A DNA stretch of 64,000 bases, taken from Bacteroidia bacterium (GTDB lineage: Bacteria; Bacteroidota; Bacteroidia; Bacteroidales; Paludibacteraceae). Within the stretch, counting starts at the first letter, position 1. Every line of letters begins with the position of its first letter. A model generated the notes under the pieces. It saw nothing but the letters and a program-made list of their open reading frames with translations, ran no database searches and had not been told where the DNA came from. A program made the translations under genes and the position numbers. The stretch lies in the NCBI GenBank assembly GCA_009929375.1, contig SAAO01000018.1, forward strand, positions 17,069 to 81,068, in the 5' to 3' direction. Of this stretch, positions 9,268 to 17,749 are shown piece by piece.

Positions 9268-9786
9268 ATGAATCCAGAAAGATTAGATGAACGGTTTTTC
9301 AGCCAGGATGCTGTGACTGTTGCACGATTGTTATTGGGGAAAACGCTGGTCAGAGTTTTTCCTGATGGTAGCGTTGGACGTTACAGGATTACCGAAACCG
9401 AAGCCTACCTGGGCGAAGCAGACAAAGCCTGTCATGCCAGCAAAGGTCGTACGCCACGCACCGAAGTCATGTATCACAAAGCCGGAAAAATTTATGTGTA
9501 TCTGATTTACGGAATGTATTGGATGCTGAATTTTGTGACCGGACCCGAAGGTAGTCCGCAGGCTGTACTGATTCGCGGGCTCGACGATTTGCGCGGTTCA
9601 GGAAAAGTCGGTCGCTTACTGTCGGTGGACAAAAATTTTTATGGCGAAGAGTTGCAAAATTCTCCCCGAATGTGGGTTGAAGATGCTCCTGAACTTAGCG
9701 ATTTTGAGACTGCTGCGCGCGTAGGTATTGATTATGCCGGGGAAGAATGGAAAAACAAACCATGGCGGTTTATTGCTCTGCGTTAA
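9268..9786 (+). CDS. 3-methyladenine DNA glycosylase (AAG/MPG family)
   Basis: This is an alkyladenine DNA glycosylase of the AAG/MPG family, which cuts alkylated or deaminated purines from DNA to start base excision repair. The first ATG at 9268 gives 172 residues, slightly shorter than the usual 190-200. Family blocks are clear: FFSQDAVTVARLLLGKTLVR near the N terminus, RITETEAYLGEADKACHA (with the catalytic glutamate in TETEAY), TPRTEVMYHKAGKIYVYLIYG and LNFVTGPEGSPQAVLIRG. It ends in PWRF, as usual for the family. The gene starts 27 bases after oxyR, probably in the same operon. Its last 17 bases overlap the 3' end of the exosortase-like gene on the other strand. Confidence 0.92.
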   Translation: MNPERLDERFFSQDAVTVARLLLGKTLVRVFPDGSVGRYRITETEAYLGEADKACHASKGRTPRTEVMYHKAGKIYVYLIYGMYWMLNFVTGPEGSPQAVLIRGLDDLRGSGKVGRLLSVDKNFYGEELQNSPRMWVEDAPELSDFETAARVGIDYAGEEWKNKPWRFIALR

Positions 9787-10366
9787 TTTCGGACTGATTG
9801 TCTTTGATTTTTTGTTTTCTAATCACTTCTTCCCAATACACCCACATACCAAAAATTACGGCATAATACATGTATTTAAACAAATGTTCGTGCAGGATAT
9901 AAAACCAATCGGGATGTAGTTTTGTAATGGCCGAAATCATGGCAATCCGAAAAATATTGAACGCATACACCACCACAAGTCCTGCCGGAATATACCAGAG
10001 TTTTTTCAGAAAAGGCCCTTTGTAAAAGCCAATAATACAGGCAAATATATAAGCCTGTTTGAATCCCGTACACGACCACACCACGCGAACAGCCTGTCCG
10101 TTATCATGCCGAATCACATTGAAAGGTTCAAGCTGCGCATTGATGCCAAAGAAATTCAGCACGGCAGTAGTGGCTTCGGCCACATGATCGGCACCAAACT
10201 GAAAAATGGCTGAAAGATTAATGCCGAAGAAGCTTACAAAATTGTCGGATTCGTCACCAAGCATTGTAAATTTCCAGAAAAAGTGCGATCCGGCCAGTAT
10301 CAGCATAAAATATATCACTCCGCTGTACGGAGCGAGTACATCTTTTATTTCGGAATACTTTTTCAT
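9770..10366 (-). CDS. Exosortase/archaeosortase family protein
   Basis: This is a 198-residue multi-spanning membrane protein of the exosortase/archaeosortase superfamily, putative transpeptidases that process proteins carrying a short C-terminal sorting tripartite signal. The three proposed catalytic residues are all present: Cys99 in VVWSCTGFKQ, Arg140 in AFNIFRIAMIS, and His159 or His161 in YILHEHLFK. About six membrane segments are predicted. It resembles the short Bacteroidota type (XrtF-like). It begins 14 bases after tsaD ends and is probably co-transcribed with it. No candidate substrate with a PEP-like C-terminal signal was seen in the window. Its 3' end overlaps the glycosylase gene by 17 bases. 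Confidence 0.85.
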   Translation of the reverse strand: MKKYSEIKDVLAPYSGVIYFMLILAGSHFFWKFTMLGDESDNFVSFFGINLSAIFQFGADHVAEATTAVLNFFGINAQLEPFNVIRHDNGQAVRVVWSCTGFKQAYIFACIIGFYKGPFLKKLWYIPAGLVVVYAFNIFRIAMISAITKLHPDWFYILHEHLFKYMYYAVIFGMWVYWEEVIRKQKIKDNQSEINAEQ

Positions 10367-10380
10367 TTAAGAATTAATCT

Positions 10381-11409
10381 TTACAATTTCTGAGTTACTC
10401 TGGCATAAGGCACTTCATCAATCGCACAAAAATCGCCTTTCAGATATTTAAAGTAGCCTGTGATGGCAATCATCGCAGCATTGTCGGTTGTAAATGAAAC
10501 GGGCGGAATAAAAACATTCCACTTATATTTATCGGCATAAGCATGAAAAGCAGCCCGCAATGCAGAGTTAGCCGACACGCCACCGGCCACAGCAATGTTC
10601 TTTATTTTCAAATCGGCAGCTGCTTTTTTAAGTTTCGACATTAAAATATCAACCACCGTAGCCTGAATCGAAGCACATAAATCGTTCAAATTTCCTTTCA
10701 CAAAATCAGGATTTTCCTTTTCTTTATCGCGTAAAAGATATAAAAATGAAGTCTTTAACCCACTGAAACTGTAATTATATTCGGGAATCTGTGGCTTATT
10801 AAACTTAAACGCCGCAGGATTTCCTTCACGCGCCAAACGATCAATATGGGGGCCACCGGGATAAGGAAGTCCCATCACTTTGGCACACTTATCGAAAGCT
10901 TCACCGGCTGCATCATCAATGGTTTGCCCGATCACTTCCATATCAAAATGCGAACGGACAAGCACAATCTGTGAATTTCCACCCGAAACCAGCAAACAAA
11001 GGAAAGGAAATTCGGGCATTTTCTCATTTTCGGCTCCCTGACTTATAAAGTGAGCTAACACATGAGCCTGCAAATGATTGACATCCACAAGCGGAATGCC
11101 GAGCGCCTGCGCAAATCCCTTTGCAAACGAAGTTCCCACCAAAAGCGATCCCAAAAGTCCGGGGCCACGGGTAAAAGCAATGGCGCTGATTTCTGATTTT
11201 TTGATACCTGCTTTTTTAATGGCAGCATCCACCACCGGAATGATATTTTGCTGATGTGCACGCGAAGCCAGTTCGGGCACCACACCGCCATAAATTGAAT
11301 GAACTTCCTGCCCGGCTATGACGTTCGAAAGCATGATACCATCGCGTATCACCGAAGCTGAAGTATCGTCGCACGACGATTCAATTCCTAATATTGTAAC
11401 GGGATTCAT
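10381..11409 (-). CDS. tsaD: tRNA N6-adenosine threonylcarbamoyltransferase
   Basis: TsaD transfers the threonylcarbamoyl group to adenosine 37 of tRNAs that read ANN codons, together with TsaB and TsaE. The protein is 342 residues long, the normal length. It opens with ILGIESSCDDTSASV, and the metal-binding histidines are in VNHLQAHVLAHF (His112 and His116). The nucleotide-binding blocks LLVSGGNSQIVLV, AGEAFDKCAKVMGLPYPGGP and VAGGVSANSALR are all intact. It is transcribed divergently from tamB across a 146-base gap and leads into the exosortase-like gene. Confidence 0.97.
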   Translation of the reverse strand: MNPVTILGIESSCDDTSASVIRDGIMLSNVIAGQEVHSIYGGVVPELASRAHQQNIIPVVDAAIKKAGIKKSEISAIAFTRGPGLLGSLLVGTSFAKGFAQALGIPLVDVNHLQAHVLAHFISQGAENEKMPEFPFLCLLVSGGNSQIVLVRSHFDMEVIGQTIDDAAGEAFDKCAKVMGLPYPGGPHIDRLAREGNPAAFKFNKPQIPEYNYSFSGLKTSFLYLLRDKEKENPDFVKGNLNDLCASIQATVVDILMSKLKKAAADLKIKNIAVAGGVSANSALRAAFHAYADKYKWNVFIPPVSFTTDNAAMIAITGYFKYLKGDFCAIDEVPYARVTQKL

Positions 11410-11450
11410 TTATAATTTTCTGATAAAAAAGGAATGATTATTGTAAACAT

Positions 11451-11508
11451 GCGGGTATTGCAGTTTTCCGGCTTTAAAGTATTCTAAAATAATCGGAAAC
11501 AGACCCGC
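11451..11508. promoter_or_regulatory. Bipartite inverted repeat in the tsaD/tamB divergent promoter region
   Basis: GCGGGT (11451-11456) and TTTCCG (11465-11470) pair with CGGAAA (11494-11499) and ACCCGC (11503-11508), with uneven internal loops. It lies between two divergent genes and could be an operator or part of a 5' leader of tsaD. No family is recognised. Confidence 0.35.
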
Positions 11509-11539
11509 TCATTATCATTCGTATTTGCAAATATTTATT

Positions 11540-11547
11540 TACTTTTG
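11540..11547 (+). promoter_or_regulatory. Bacteroidota -7 promoter element (TACTTTTG) for tamB
   Basis: TACTTTTG is an exact TAnnTTTG match that ends 8 bases before the tamB ATG at 11556. The leader would therefore be only a few bases long. Confidence 0.5.
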
Positions 11548-11555
11548 CTGAAACA

Positions 11556-14500
11556 ATGCCCAAAGGTATAAAAAAATCGACAAAAATAATCATTCTTTTG
11601 GTGGCTATCCCGCTCGCAGTGCTGGCCTCCATGCCTATCTTACTACAAAACAGCAAGATACAGAACTACATTGCCCAAATGGTAACCAGCAGCCTGTCGG
11701 AAATGCTGGAGACCAAAGTCACTGTGGGGAATGTGAACTACGAACTATTTAATCAAATAAGTATCAGCGATGTATATGTTGAGGATCGACAAAAAGACAC
11801 CTTGCTTTTTGTGGGCGATGCCTCAGCTGGTTTTAGCTTCAAACAACTTTTCAACGGAAAACTGCTTTTCGACGAAGTAGAACTGGACAGGCCGGTTTTT
11901 CATCTGAAAGCCGACACTTTGGGTCGTACAAATCTCGACTTTGTAATTAAAGCATTCAAAAAAGACAAAAAAACAGATTCGTCCACAGTTGAATACCGCA
12001 TCAAAAAACTCAAAGTCAGAAACGCCCTGTTTAGCTATTCGAAACAGTATGGACAGCCCACCAAATCGGCAAATATATTTAATCCGGACAGTATTTTACT
12101 AAAAAATCTGAACGCTACCATACTGCTGAATATTCTGAAAAAAGACAGTCTGAATCTTGAAATTCCATCGCTGAGTTTCACCGAACGTTCCGGCTTCAGA
12201 GTGAATAAATTCAGCACACAGATAAGTGCTTCGAAAACTTCAGCCAAAATCAATTTTATAAAATTGCTAATGCCCGATTCTGAAATCAGTTTCGGTCAAA
12301 CCTCGTTTGATTACAAAAATCTGTCGGCATTCTCCGATTTTATACACGAAGTTCGCTTTCGTATTCCAATGAAAAATGCTTCAGTAGCTTTCGCCGACAT
12401 TTCATACTTTGTGCCTGAGCTAAACCGCCTCAAAAACAACTTTACGCTGAACGGAATTATTTCAGGACGTGTTTCAAGTTTGAAATTTCAGGATTTCGCT
12501 TTCAAATACGGCAAAAGTCTGGCTGTAAATGCCAATATTGAATTAAGCGGATTGCCCGATATTGAGGAAACTTTTGTTTACGCCGACATCAACGATTTGA
12601 AAGCTGACAAATCAGACATTCAGGATGTTGTCTCCGCATTTACACGCAAGCCTTTTGTTTTACCAAAGGAACTTGCACAACTTGGTACGGTAAAATACAC
12701 CGGAAATATCACCGGATTTTTCAGCAACCTGGTAGCTTATGGTAATGCATCGACCAATATCGGAAGCGTATCGACCGACATTTTGCTGAAATTCGAAAAT
12801 GAGTTGCGCGACCTAACTTACAACGGAACCGTAAAGTCGCGAAATTTACAGTTAGGTAAACTTCTGAGCAACAATCAGGTGGGCAATGTAAATTTCATGC
12901 TGAACACGAATGGACAAAAAAAATCAGATTTACCTGTCAGAGGAACTGTGAAGGCTGTTTTCAACGAAATTCAGTTTAATAAATATGCCTACAAAGACAT
13001 AAAACTGGATGGAAAATATGATGGTACCGGATTTATCGGCAACATCGACCTGAAAGATGAAAACATTAGCGCCGACTTTAGTGGCGAAATCGACCTTACA
13101 AAAGCACTACCGGTTTTCGATTTCGATCTGATTGTTGAAAATGCCAACCTCCACGCGCTGAATCTTGCCGGAGGATATAAAGACGCTTTACTGACTTTCA
13201 GGGGAAAAACAAATATGGTCGGAAATTCGCCCGATAACATCAACGGGTATGTAAATTTTGACAGCATTATGTTTACAAATAAAGATAAAACACTCAATGT
13301 AAACGAAATAAACCTGACAAGCAGAACCGGCGATGGTTACAGTAATTTTAGTGTGCGTTCCGATTTTGTAAACGGGTCTTTTAGCGGAAATTTCAAATAC
13401 AGTACGGTTTCGTCTACCATAAGAAACATTATTCATTATTATCTGCCTGTCCTATCCGGTGGAACCGACGAGAAAAAATTTGCAAATCATATCGATATGG
13501 ATCTGAAAATTGAAAATACCGAAAGTTTTTTCGATGTTTTTGAATTACCATATCGTATAAACGGTATCACCACACTCAAAGGTAGTATCGATGAGAAAAT
13601 GAATAAAGTGGATATCAGAGCTGTGATTCCAACGCTTATGTCCGGCAAACAGAAAATTGAGAATATTTCGCTTGATATTCAGAGTGCTCGTAAGGAACTT
13701 AAAATGACTACCCGTGCCAATCTGCATGAGAAAAACGGCGTTTCACGCGTGTATTTGTTGGCCGGTGCTTCGCAGGATTCGGTAACCACGCAAATAGGCT
13801 GGCAAAATGCACAGGCGATTACCAATGCAGGAGAATTTCAGACAGTTACACGTTTCAGAAACGAAAATGGTAAAACGCTTGCCCGAATGTCGGTACTTCC
13901 TACTCAAATTATCATTGCCGATTCGGTATGGGATATTCGTGCAAGCAAAATTGATTTTAAAGCCGACAGCACATTTGCAGTTCAGAATTTCAGAATTGAC
14001 AACGGACGACAGTTTATCAACATCAACGGGCTGATTTCGAAAAGACAAAACGACAGCCTCGTGGTGAAAACCAACGATTTAAATCTGGACTACGTCATGC
14101 AACTGGTTCGCTTGAAAGGAATAAGCATCGGCGGGTTTGTAACAGGAGAAATTAAGTTATTCAGTTTGCTGAAACAGCCTGTATATCTGGCCAATCTTGC
14201 CGTAAAAGACGTATCGCTCAACCGCATGGTTATTTCTGATGCCCGTGTATTCTCGACATGGGACCGCGAAAACAAAAAAGTACTGTTGGGAGCGAATTTC
14301 ATAAAAGCGCAAAACGATACAGTGGCTGTGGCGTCGGGCGATTACACTCCTTCACGCGATTCTATTGATATTCAGTTTAATGTAAACAGTCTGAGTGTCG
14401 CATTTTTGCAGCAGTATTTTGCCGGAGTGGCCAGCAATGTGCAGGGAAATGGCAAAGGAAAGGTGCGAATGTTTGGCCCAATGAAAAAAATTGGCTTCGA

Positions 14501-16016
14501 AGGAGATGTGTATGTTGACAAAGCTCAGGCAACTATCGACATGCTTAGAACCACCTATTTTTTCAACGACACTGTCAGGTTAACCAAAAATGCCATTCAT
14601 TTTAAAGATATTCGTTTGTACGACTCAGAACGCAATCAGGGAACGCTCAACGGCCTGATAAACCACGATGGTACGTTTGGCGATATGCGCTACAACGTCA
14701 ACATTCGCGCCCGCAATTTACTGGCAATGAATACGCATGCAGCCGACAACGAATATTTCTTCGGAAAAGCCTATGCTACGGGAACTGTCAATATTTTCGG
14801 AGATTCGAAAGAAGCCAACATTCAGGTAAATGCGGTTACACGTCCCGGTTCGAAAGGTTCGATTCAAATGGGTGGTGCTTCCACTGCTGCCGACAATAAT
14901 TTTATTACGTTCATTAATCCGCGGCAAAACCAGCCTAAAGAAACTGAACCCGAAAAACCTGCTTTACCTCAGAGCGAATTTAATGTAAAGGTGGATTTGC
15001 AAATTGAAGTTACACCCGATGCTCAGGTTGAACTTTTGGTCGACCCCAAAGCAGGAGATGTCATTTCGGGACGTGGAAACGGTAACCTGAGAGTGCAGTT
15101 TGACACTTTTTCCGATTTGAAACTTTTTGGTACTTATGTGATTGATGAAGGATTTTATTTATTCACTCTTCAGACTGTGATCCGTAAGGAATTTAAAATC
15201 GACAGAGGAAGTACCATTTCCTGGTCGGGCGATCCTTTCGAAGCAAAAGTTGATATTCGCGCACTCTACAATCTCACAGCTCCTTTGGGCGACCTGCTCG
15301 ACGATGTGGGAAGTACAACCAATCGTGGAAATGTGCCTGTGAATTGTGTGCTTGAGCTTACCGACAATCTAATGAAACCCAATATCAAATTTGATATCGA
15401 TTTACCCTCAAGTGATGAGGGCGTAAAGCAAAAAGTGCGGAGCGTTATTAATACCGAAGAAAGCATGAACCGACAAATTGCGTCCCTGCTTTTCCTCAAC
15501 AGATTTTTCACACCAACCAATGTAGGTGAAGAAAATACAAATTCAGGCTGGAATCAATCCTTATCGCTTCTGACAAACACATTAAGCTCTCAGGTGAATG
15601 GTTGGGTACAAAAATCACTCAACACAAACAATCTGAGCGTTGGTTTCGACGTGGTTACCCAGACTGAAAGCGATGAATATAAAGCTTTGCTAAACTATCA
15701 ACCCAACAAACGTATCGTTATCAATGGCAACATTGGATACCGAAACGATAACATTGCCACAACCACAAATAATTCAAAAATCATAGGTGACTTCGACTTT
15801 GAATACCTGCTTACAGAGTCCGGAAAACTGCGATTTAAAGCTTACAGCCATACTGTGGACCGCGATTTACTAAAAGAAGCCAAATCGACTCAGGGACTTG
15901 GTTTGGCATACAAAGAAGATTTTCAGTCGGTAAGTGAAATGATGTCTTATTACTGGGATGCATTACGAAGTCTGTTCAAAAGTAAAAATAATGAGAAAAA
16001 TAAAAATACTAATTAG
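11556..16016 (+). CDS. tamB: Translocation/assembly module TamB-like protein
   Basis: TamB-like proteins are long periplasm-spanning beta-structures of the AsmA/TamB/YhdP superfamily that bridge the inner and outer membranes, probably carrying phospholipids or helping outer-membrane protein assembly. This one has 1486 residues. A single N-terminal anchor is at residues 8-28 (TKIIILLVAIPLAVLASMPI). A very long repetitive beta-rich body follows, and the conserved C-terminal TamB (DUF490) domain occupies roughly residues 1150-1450, with IDLPSSDEGVKQKVRSVINT and the MNRQIASLLFLNRFF block characteristic of the Bacteroidota members. It overlaps the following DUF3256 gene by 26 bases. tsaD is divergent upstream. 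Confidence 0.9.
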   Translation: MPKGIKKSTKIIILLVAIPLAVLASMPILLQNSKIQNYIAQMVTSSLSEMLETKVTVGNVNYELFNQISISDVYVEDRQKDTLLFVGDASAGFSFKQLFNGKLLFDEVELDRPVFHLKADTLGRTNLDFVIKAFKKDKKTDSSTVEYRIKKLKVRNALFSYSKQYGQPTKSANIFNPDSILLKNLNATILLNILKKDSLNLEIPSLSFTERSGFRVNKFSTQISASKTSAKINFIKLLMPDSEISFGQTSFDYKNLSAFSDFIHEVRFRIPMKNASVAFADISYFVPELNRLKNNFTLNGIISGRVSSLKFQDFAFKYGKSLAVNANIELSGLPDIEETFVYADINDLKADKSDIQDVVSAFTRKPFVLPKELAQLGTVKYTGNITGFFSNLVAYGNASTNIGSVSTDILLKFENELRDLTYNGTVKSRNLQLGKLLSNNQVGNVNFMLNTNGQKKSDLPVRGTVKAVFNEIQFNKYAYKDIKLDGKYDGTGFIGNIDLKDENISADFSGEIDLTKALPVFDFDLIVENANLHALNLAGGYKDALLTFRGKTNMVGNSPDNINGYVNFDSIMFTNKDKTLNVNEINLTSRTGDGYSNFSVRSDFVNGSFSGNFKYSTVSSTIRNIIHYYLPVLSGGTDEKKFANHIDMDLKIENTESFFDVFELPYRINGITTLKGSIDEKMNKVDIRAVIPTLMSGKQKIENISLDIQSARKELKMTTRANLHEKNGVSRVYLLAGASQDSVTTQIGWQNAQAITNAGEFQTVTRFRNENGKTLARMSVLPTQIIIADSVWDIRASKIDFKADSTFAVQNFRIDNGRQFININGLISKRQNDSLVVKTNDLNLDYVMQLVRLKGISIGGFVTGEIKLFSLLKQPVYLANLAVKDVSLNRMVISDARVFSTWDRENKKVLLGANFIKAQNDTVAVASGDYTPSRDSIDIQFNVNSLSVAFLQQYFAGVASNVQGNGKGKVRMFGPMKKIGFEGDVYVDKAQATIDMLRTTYFFNDTVRLTKNAIHFKDIRLYDSERNQGTLNGLINHDGTFGDMRYNVNIRARNLLAMNTHAADNEYFFGKAYATGTVNIFGDSKEANIQVNAVTRPGSKGSIQMGGASTAADNNFITFINPRQNQPKETEPEKPALPQSEFNVKVDLQIEVTPDAQVELLVDPKAGDVISGRGNGNLRVQFDTFSDLKLFGTYVIDEGFYLFTLQTVIRKEFKIDRGSTISWSGDPFEAKVDIRALYNLTAPLGDLLDDVGSTTNRGNVPVNCVLELTDNLMKPNIKFDIDLPSSDEGVKQKVRSVINTEESMNRQIASLLFLNRFFTPTNVGEENTNSGWNQSLSLLTNTLSSQVNGWVQKSLNTNNLSVGFDVVTQTESDEYKALLNYQPNKRIVINGNIGYRNDNIATTTNNSKIIGDFDFEYLLTESGKLRFKAYSHTVDRDLLKEAKSTQGLGLAYKEDFQSVSEMMSYYWDALRSLFKSKNNEKNKNTN

Positions 16017-16683
16017 TCTGCTTGCTATTTCATTGTCAGCCCTGGTTCAGGCGAGTAACGTGGATAGTGTTTTCCTGAAACTACCATCAAAAATACTGCC
16101 TTTAGTGGATGAAAAAGCCCGCTTCGAAATGCTTGAGTACTTCAAGGCCGGGCAAACCGACAGTGTAAAGAACAAACTTGGTGGTTTTGCACACATGCTG
16201 CACCGCGACACGACGCAGCAACACATCATAATAAAACCGGCTGCCAACAGCACACTCGAAATACGTCTTTTTAAAACAACAGATTCCACGTATATCACCG
16301 GTATAATTTCCACAGTTGGCGAAGATATATTCCGTTCGGTATTGGAATTTTATAATGCAAATGGCAATCGTTTGAATCTGCAGTTGCCGGAAATAACCCC
16401 TGTTGAATGGTATCGTAACTGGACAACAAATGAAACTTTACAAATCGACGATTTTAAAGCAAATCTTCTGAATGATAATTTTCTGAAAATGAGTTTCTCG
16501 AAAACAGATAATATTATCGAAGTACAAAACTACACGGTAAAACTACTTCACCGGGAACATCAAAACATGATTTCGGAGTTTACAGGCAACAAACAAACCG
16601 AAGAAAACAAAATCCTTTTCAGGATAAATTGTTATCTTTGTAGCCCTGTTATAGAAAAACTGAAATCAAATGATCGAAAATGA
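15991..16683 (+). CDS. DUF3256 family secreted protein
   Basis: This 230-residue protein starts at the ATG at 15991, which gives a signal peptide (MRKIKILISLLAISLSALVQA). A longer frame from 15958 lies wholly inside tamB and spoils the signal peptide. The body resembles DUF3256, a Bacteroidales family of unknown function: DSVFLKLPSKILPLVDEKAR near the start, then a pattern of short beta strands and an LHRDTTQQHIIIKPA segment. The gene overlaps tamB by 26 bases and purU by 14 bases, so translation is likely coupled. A promoter element for purU is embedded near its 3' end. Confidence 0.75.
   Translation: MRKIKILISLLAISLSALVQASNVDSVFLKLPSKILPLVDEKARFEMLEYFKAGQTDSVKNKLGGFAHMLHRDTTQQHIIIKPAANSTLEIRLFKTTDSTYITGIISTVGEDIFRSVLEFYNANGNRLNLQLPEITPVEWYRNWTTNETLQIDDFKANLLNDNFLKMSFSKTDNIIEVQNYTVKLLHREHQNMISEFTGNKQTEENKILFRINCYLCSPVIEKLKSNDRK
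16633..16640 (+). promoter_or_regulatory. Internal -7 promoter element (TATCTTTG) for purU
   Basis: TATCTTTG matches TAnnTTTG exactly and ends 29 bases before the purU ATG, inside the DUF3256 coding region. purU may therefore be transcribed separately from tamB. Confidence 0.5.
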
Positions 16684-17536
16684 ACAAACAGCAATTTTGC
16701 TGATCCACTGTCCCGACAAACCGGGAATTCTTGCCGCCGTCACCGAATTTATTAACCACCATCAGGGAAACATTCTGTACCTCGACCAATACGTAAACCG
16801 CGAGGAAAAGGTATTTTTCATGCGTGTGGAATGGGACCTCAGTAGTTTTCAAATTCCAAAGGATAAAATTGAAGAGTATTTCCGTACTTTGCTTGGCCTG
16901 AGATTTGACATGAATTTCAGCCTTTATTTCTCCGAAGTACGACCACGTATGGCCATTTTTGTTTCAAAAATGTCGCATTGTCTTTACGATTTACTCGCCC
17001 GTTACGCTGCCGGCGAATGGAAAGTTGACATTCCGGTGATTATCAGCAATCACCCCGACATGGAGCATGTAGCCAAACGTTTCGACATTGAATATCACTA
17101 TTTGCCTGTAAATGCAGCTAACAAAGCCGAACAGGAAGCACGTGAGCTTGAGCTGCTGAAAGCGCATAAAATTACATTCTGTGTACTGGCGCGTTACATG
17201 CAAATTTTATCGCCCGAATTTATCGATAGCTTTTCGGGCCGCATTATCAATATTCATCACTCCTTTTTGCCTGCATTTGCCGGAGCGCGTCCCTATCATG
17301 CAGCACACGAACGCGGCGTAAAAATTATCGGAGCTACCAGTCACTACGTAACAAGTGAACTGGATGCAGGTCCTATCATTGAGCAAAAAGTAGCCCAGAT
17401 ATCGCACAAGGACACTGTAGAGGAACTTATTCGCAAAGGCCGCGACCTTGAAAAAATTGTACTTTCGCATGCTGTGGATAAACATATTGATCGCAAAATT
17501 TTGACTTACAAGAACAGAACCATTGTTTTTCAATAA
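16670..17536 (+). CDS. purU: Formyltetrahydrofolate deformylase
   Basis: PurU hydrolyses 10-formyl-tetrahydrofolate to formate and tetrahydrofolate, balancing one-carbon pools and feeding formate to purine synthesis. The protein has 288 residues, a normal length. Residues 1-85 are the ACT regulatory domain (LIHCPDKPGILAAVTEFI). The catalytic formyltransferase domain follows, with SNHPDMEHVAKRFDI, ARYMQILSPEFIDSF, the active-site histidine in NIHHSFLPAFAGARPY and the aspartate in TSELDAGPIIEQ. It overlaps the DUF3256 gene by 14 bases but has its own promoter element at 16633-16640. A terminator hairpin follows. Confidence 0.95.
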   Translation: MIENEQTAILLIHCPDKPGILAAVTEFINHHQGNILYLDQYVNREEKVFFMRVEWDLSSFQIPKDKIEEYFRTLLGLRFDMNFSLYFSEVRPRMAIFVSKMSHCLYDLLARYAAGEWKVDIPVIISNHPDMEHVAKRFDIEYHYLPVNAANKAEQEARELELLKAHKITFCVLARYMQILSPEFIDSFSGRIINIHHSFLPAFAGARPYHAAHERGVKIIGATSHYVTSELDAGPIIEQKVAQISHKDTVEELIRKGRDLEKIVLSHAVDKHIDRKILTYKNRTIVFQ

Positions 17537-17544
17537 TAATAAAT

Positions 17545-17552
17545 TATATTTG
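17545..17552 (+). promoter_or_regulatory. -7-like element (TATATTTG) between purU and the acyl-CoA ligase
   Basis: TATATTTG matches TAnnTTTG. It lies only about 20 bases before the purU terminator hairpin, so a transcript starting here would be very short unless read-through occurs. It may be fortuitous. Confidence 0.3.
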
Positions 17553-17570
17553 TGCATTGTAACTGACCTG

Positions 17571-17616
17571 AACTGCAACTTTTAACGCACAAAAGTGTTT
17601 ATAAGTTGCAGTTTTT
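17571..17616 (+). terminator. Rho-independent terminator after purU
   Basis: AACTGCAACTT at 17571-17581 pairs perfectly with AAGTTGCAGTT at 17603-17613 and is followed by Ts. The loop contains a second small pairing (GCAC with GTGT). Confidence 0.75.
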
Positions 17617-17749
17617 CATCTGTTTATAATTAATTTAAATTGCAATTGGAACTCACATATCAAAATTTAATTATGACCTTTGAGTCAAAAACAGATTAAA
17701 TTTTGTCATATTCGTTTCATGAATATAAAAACAAATAAATCATTCGAAA

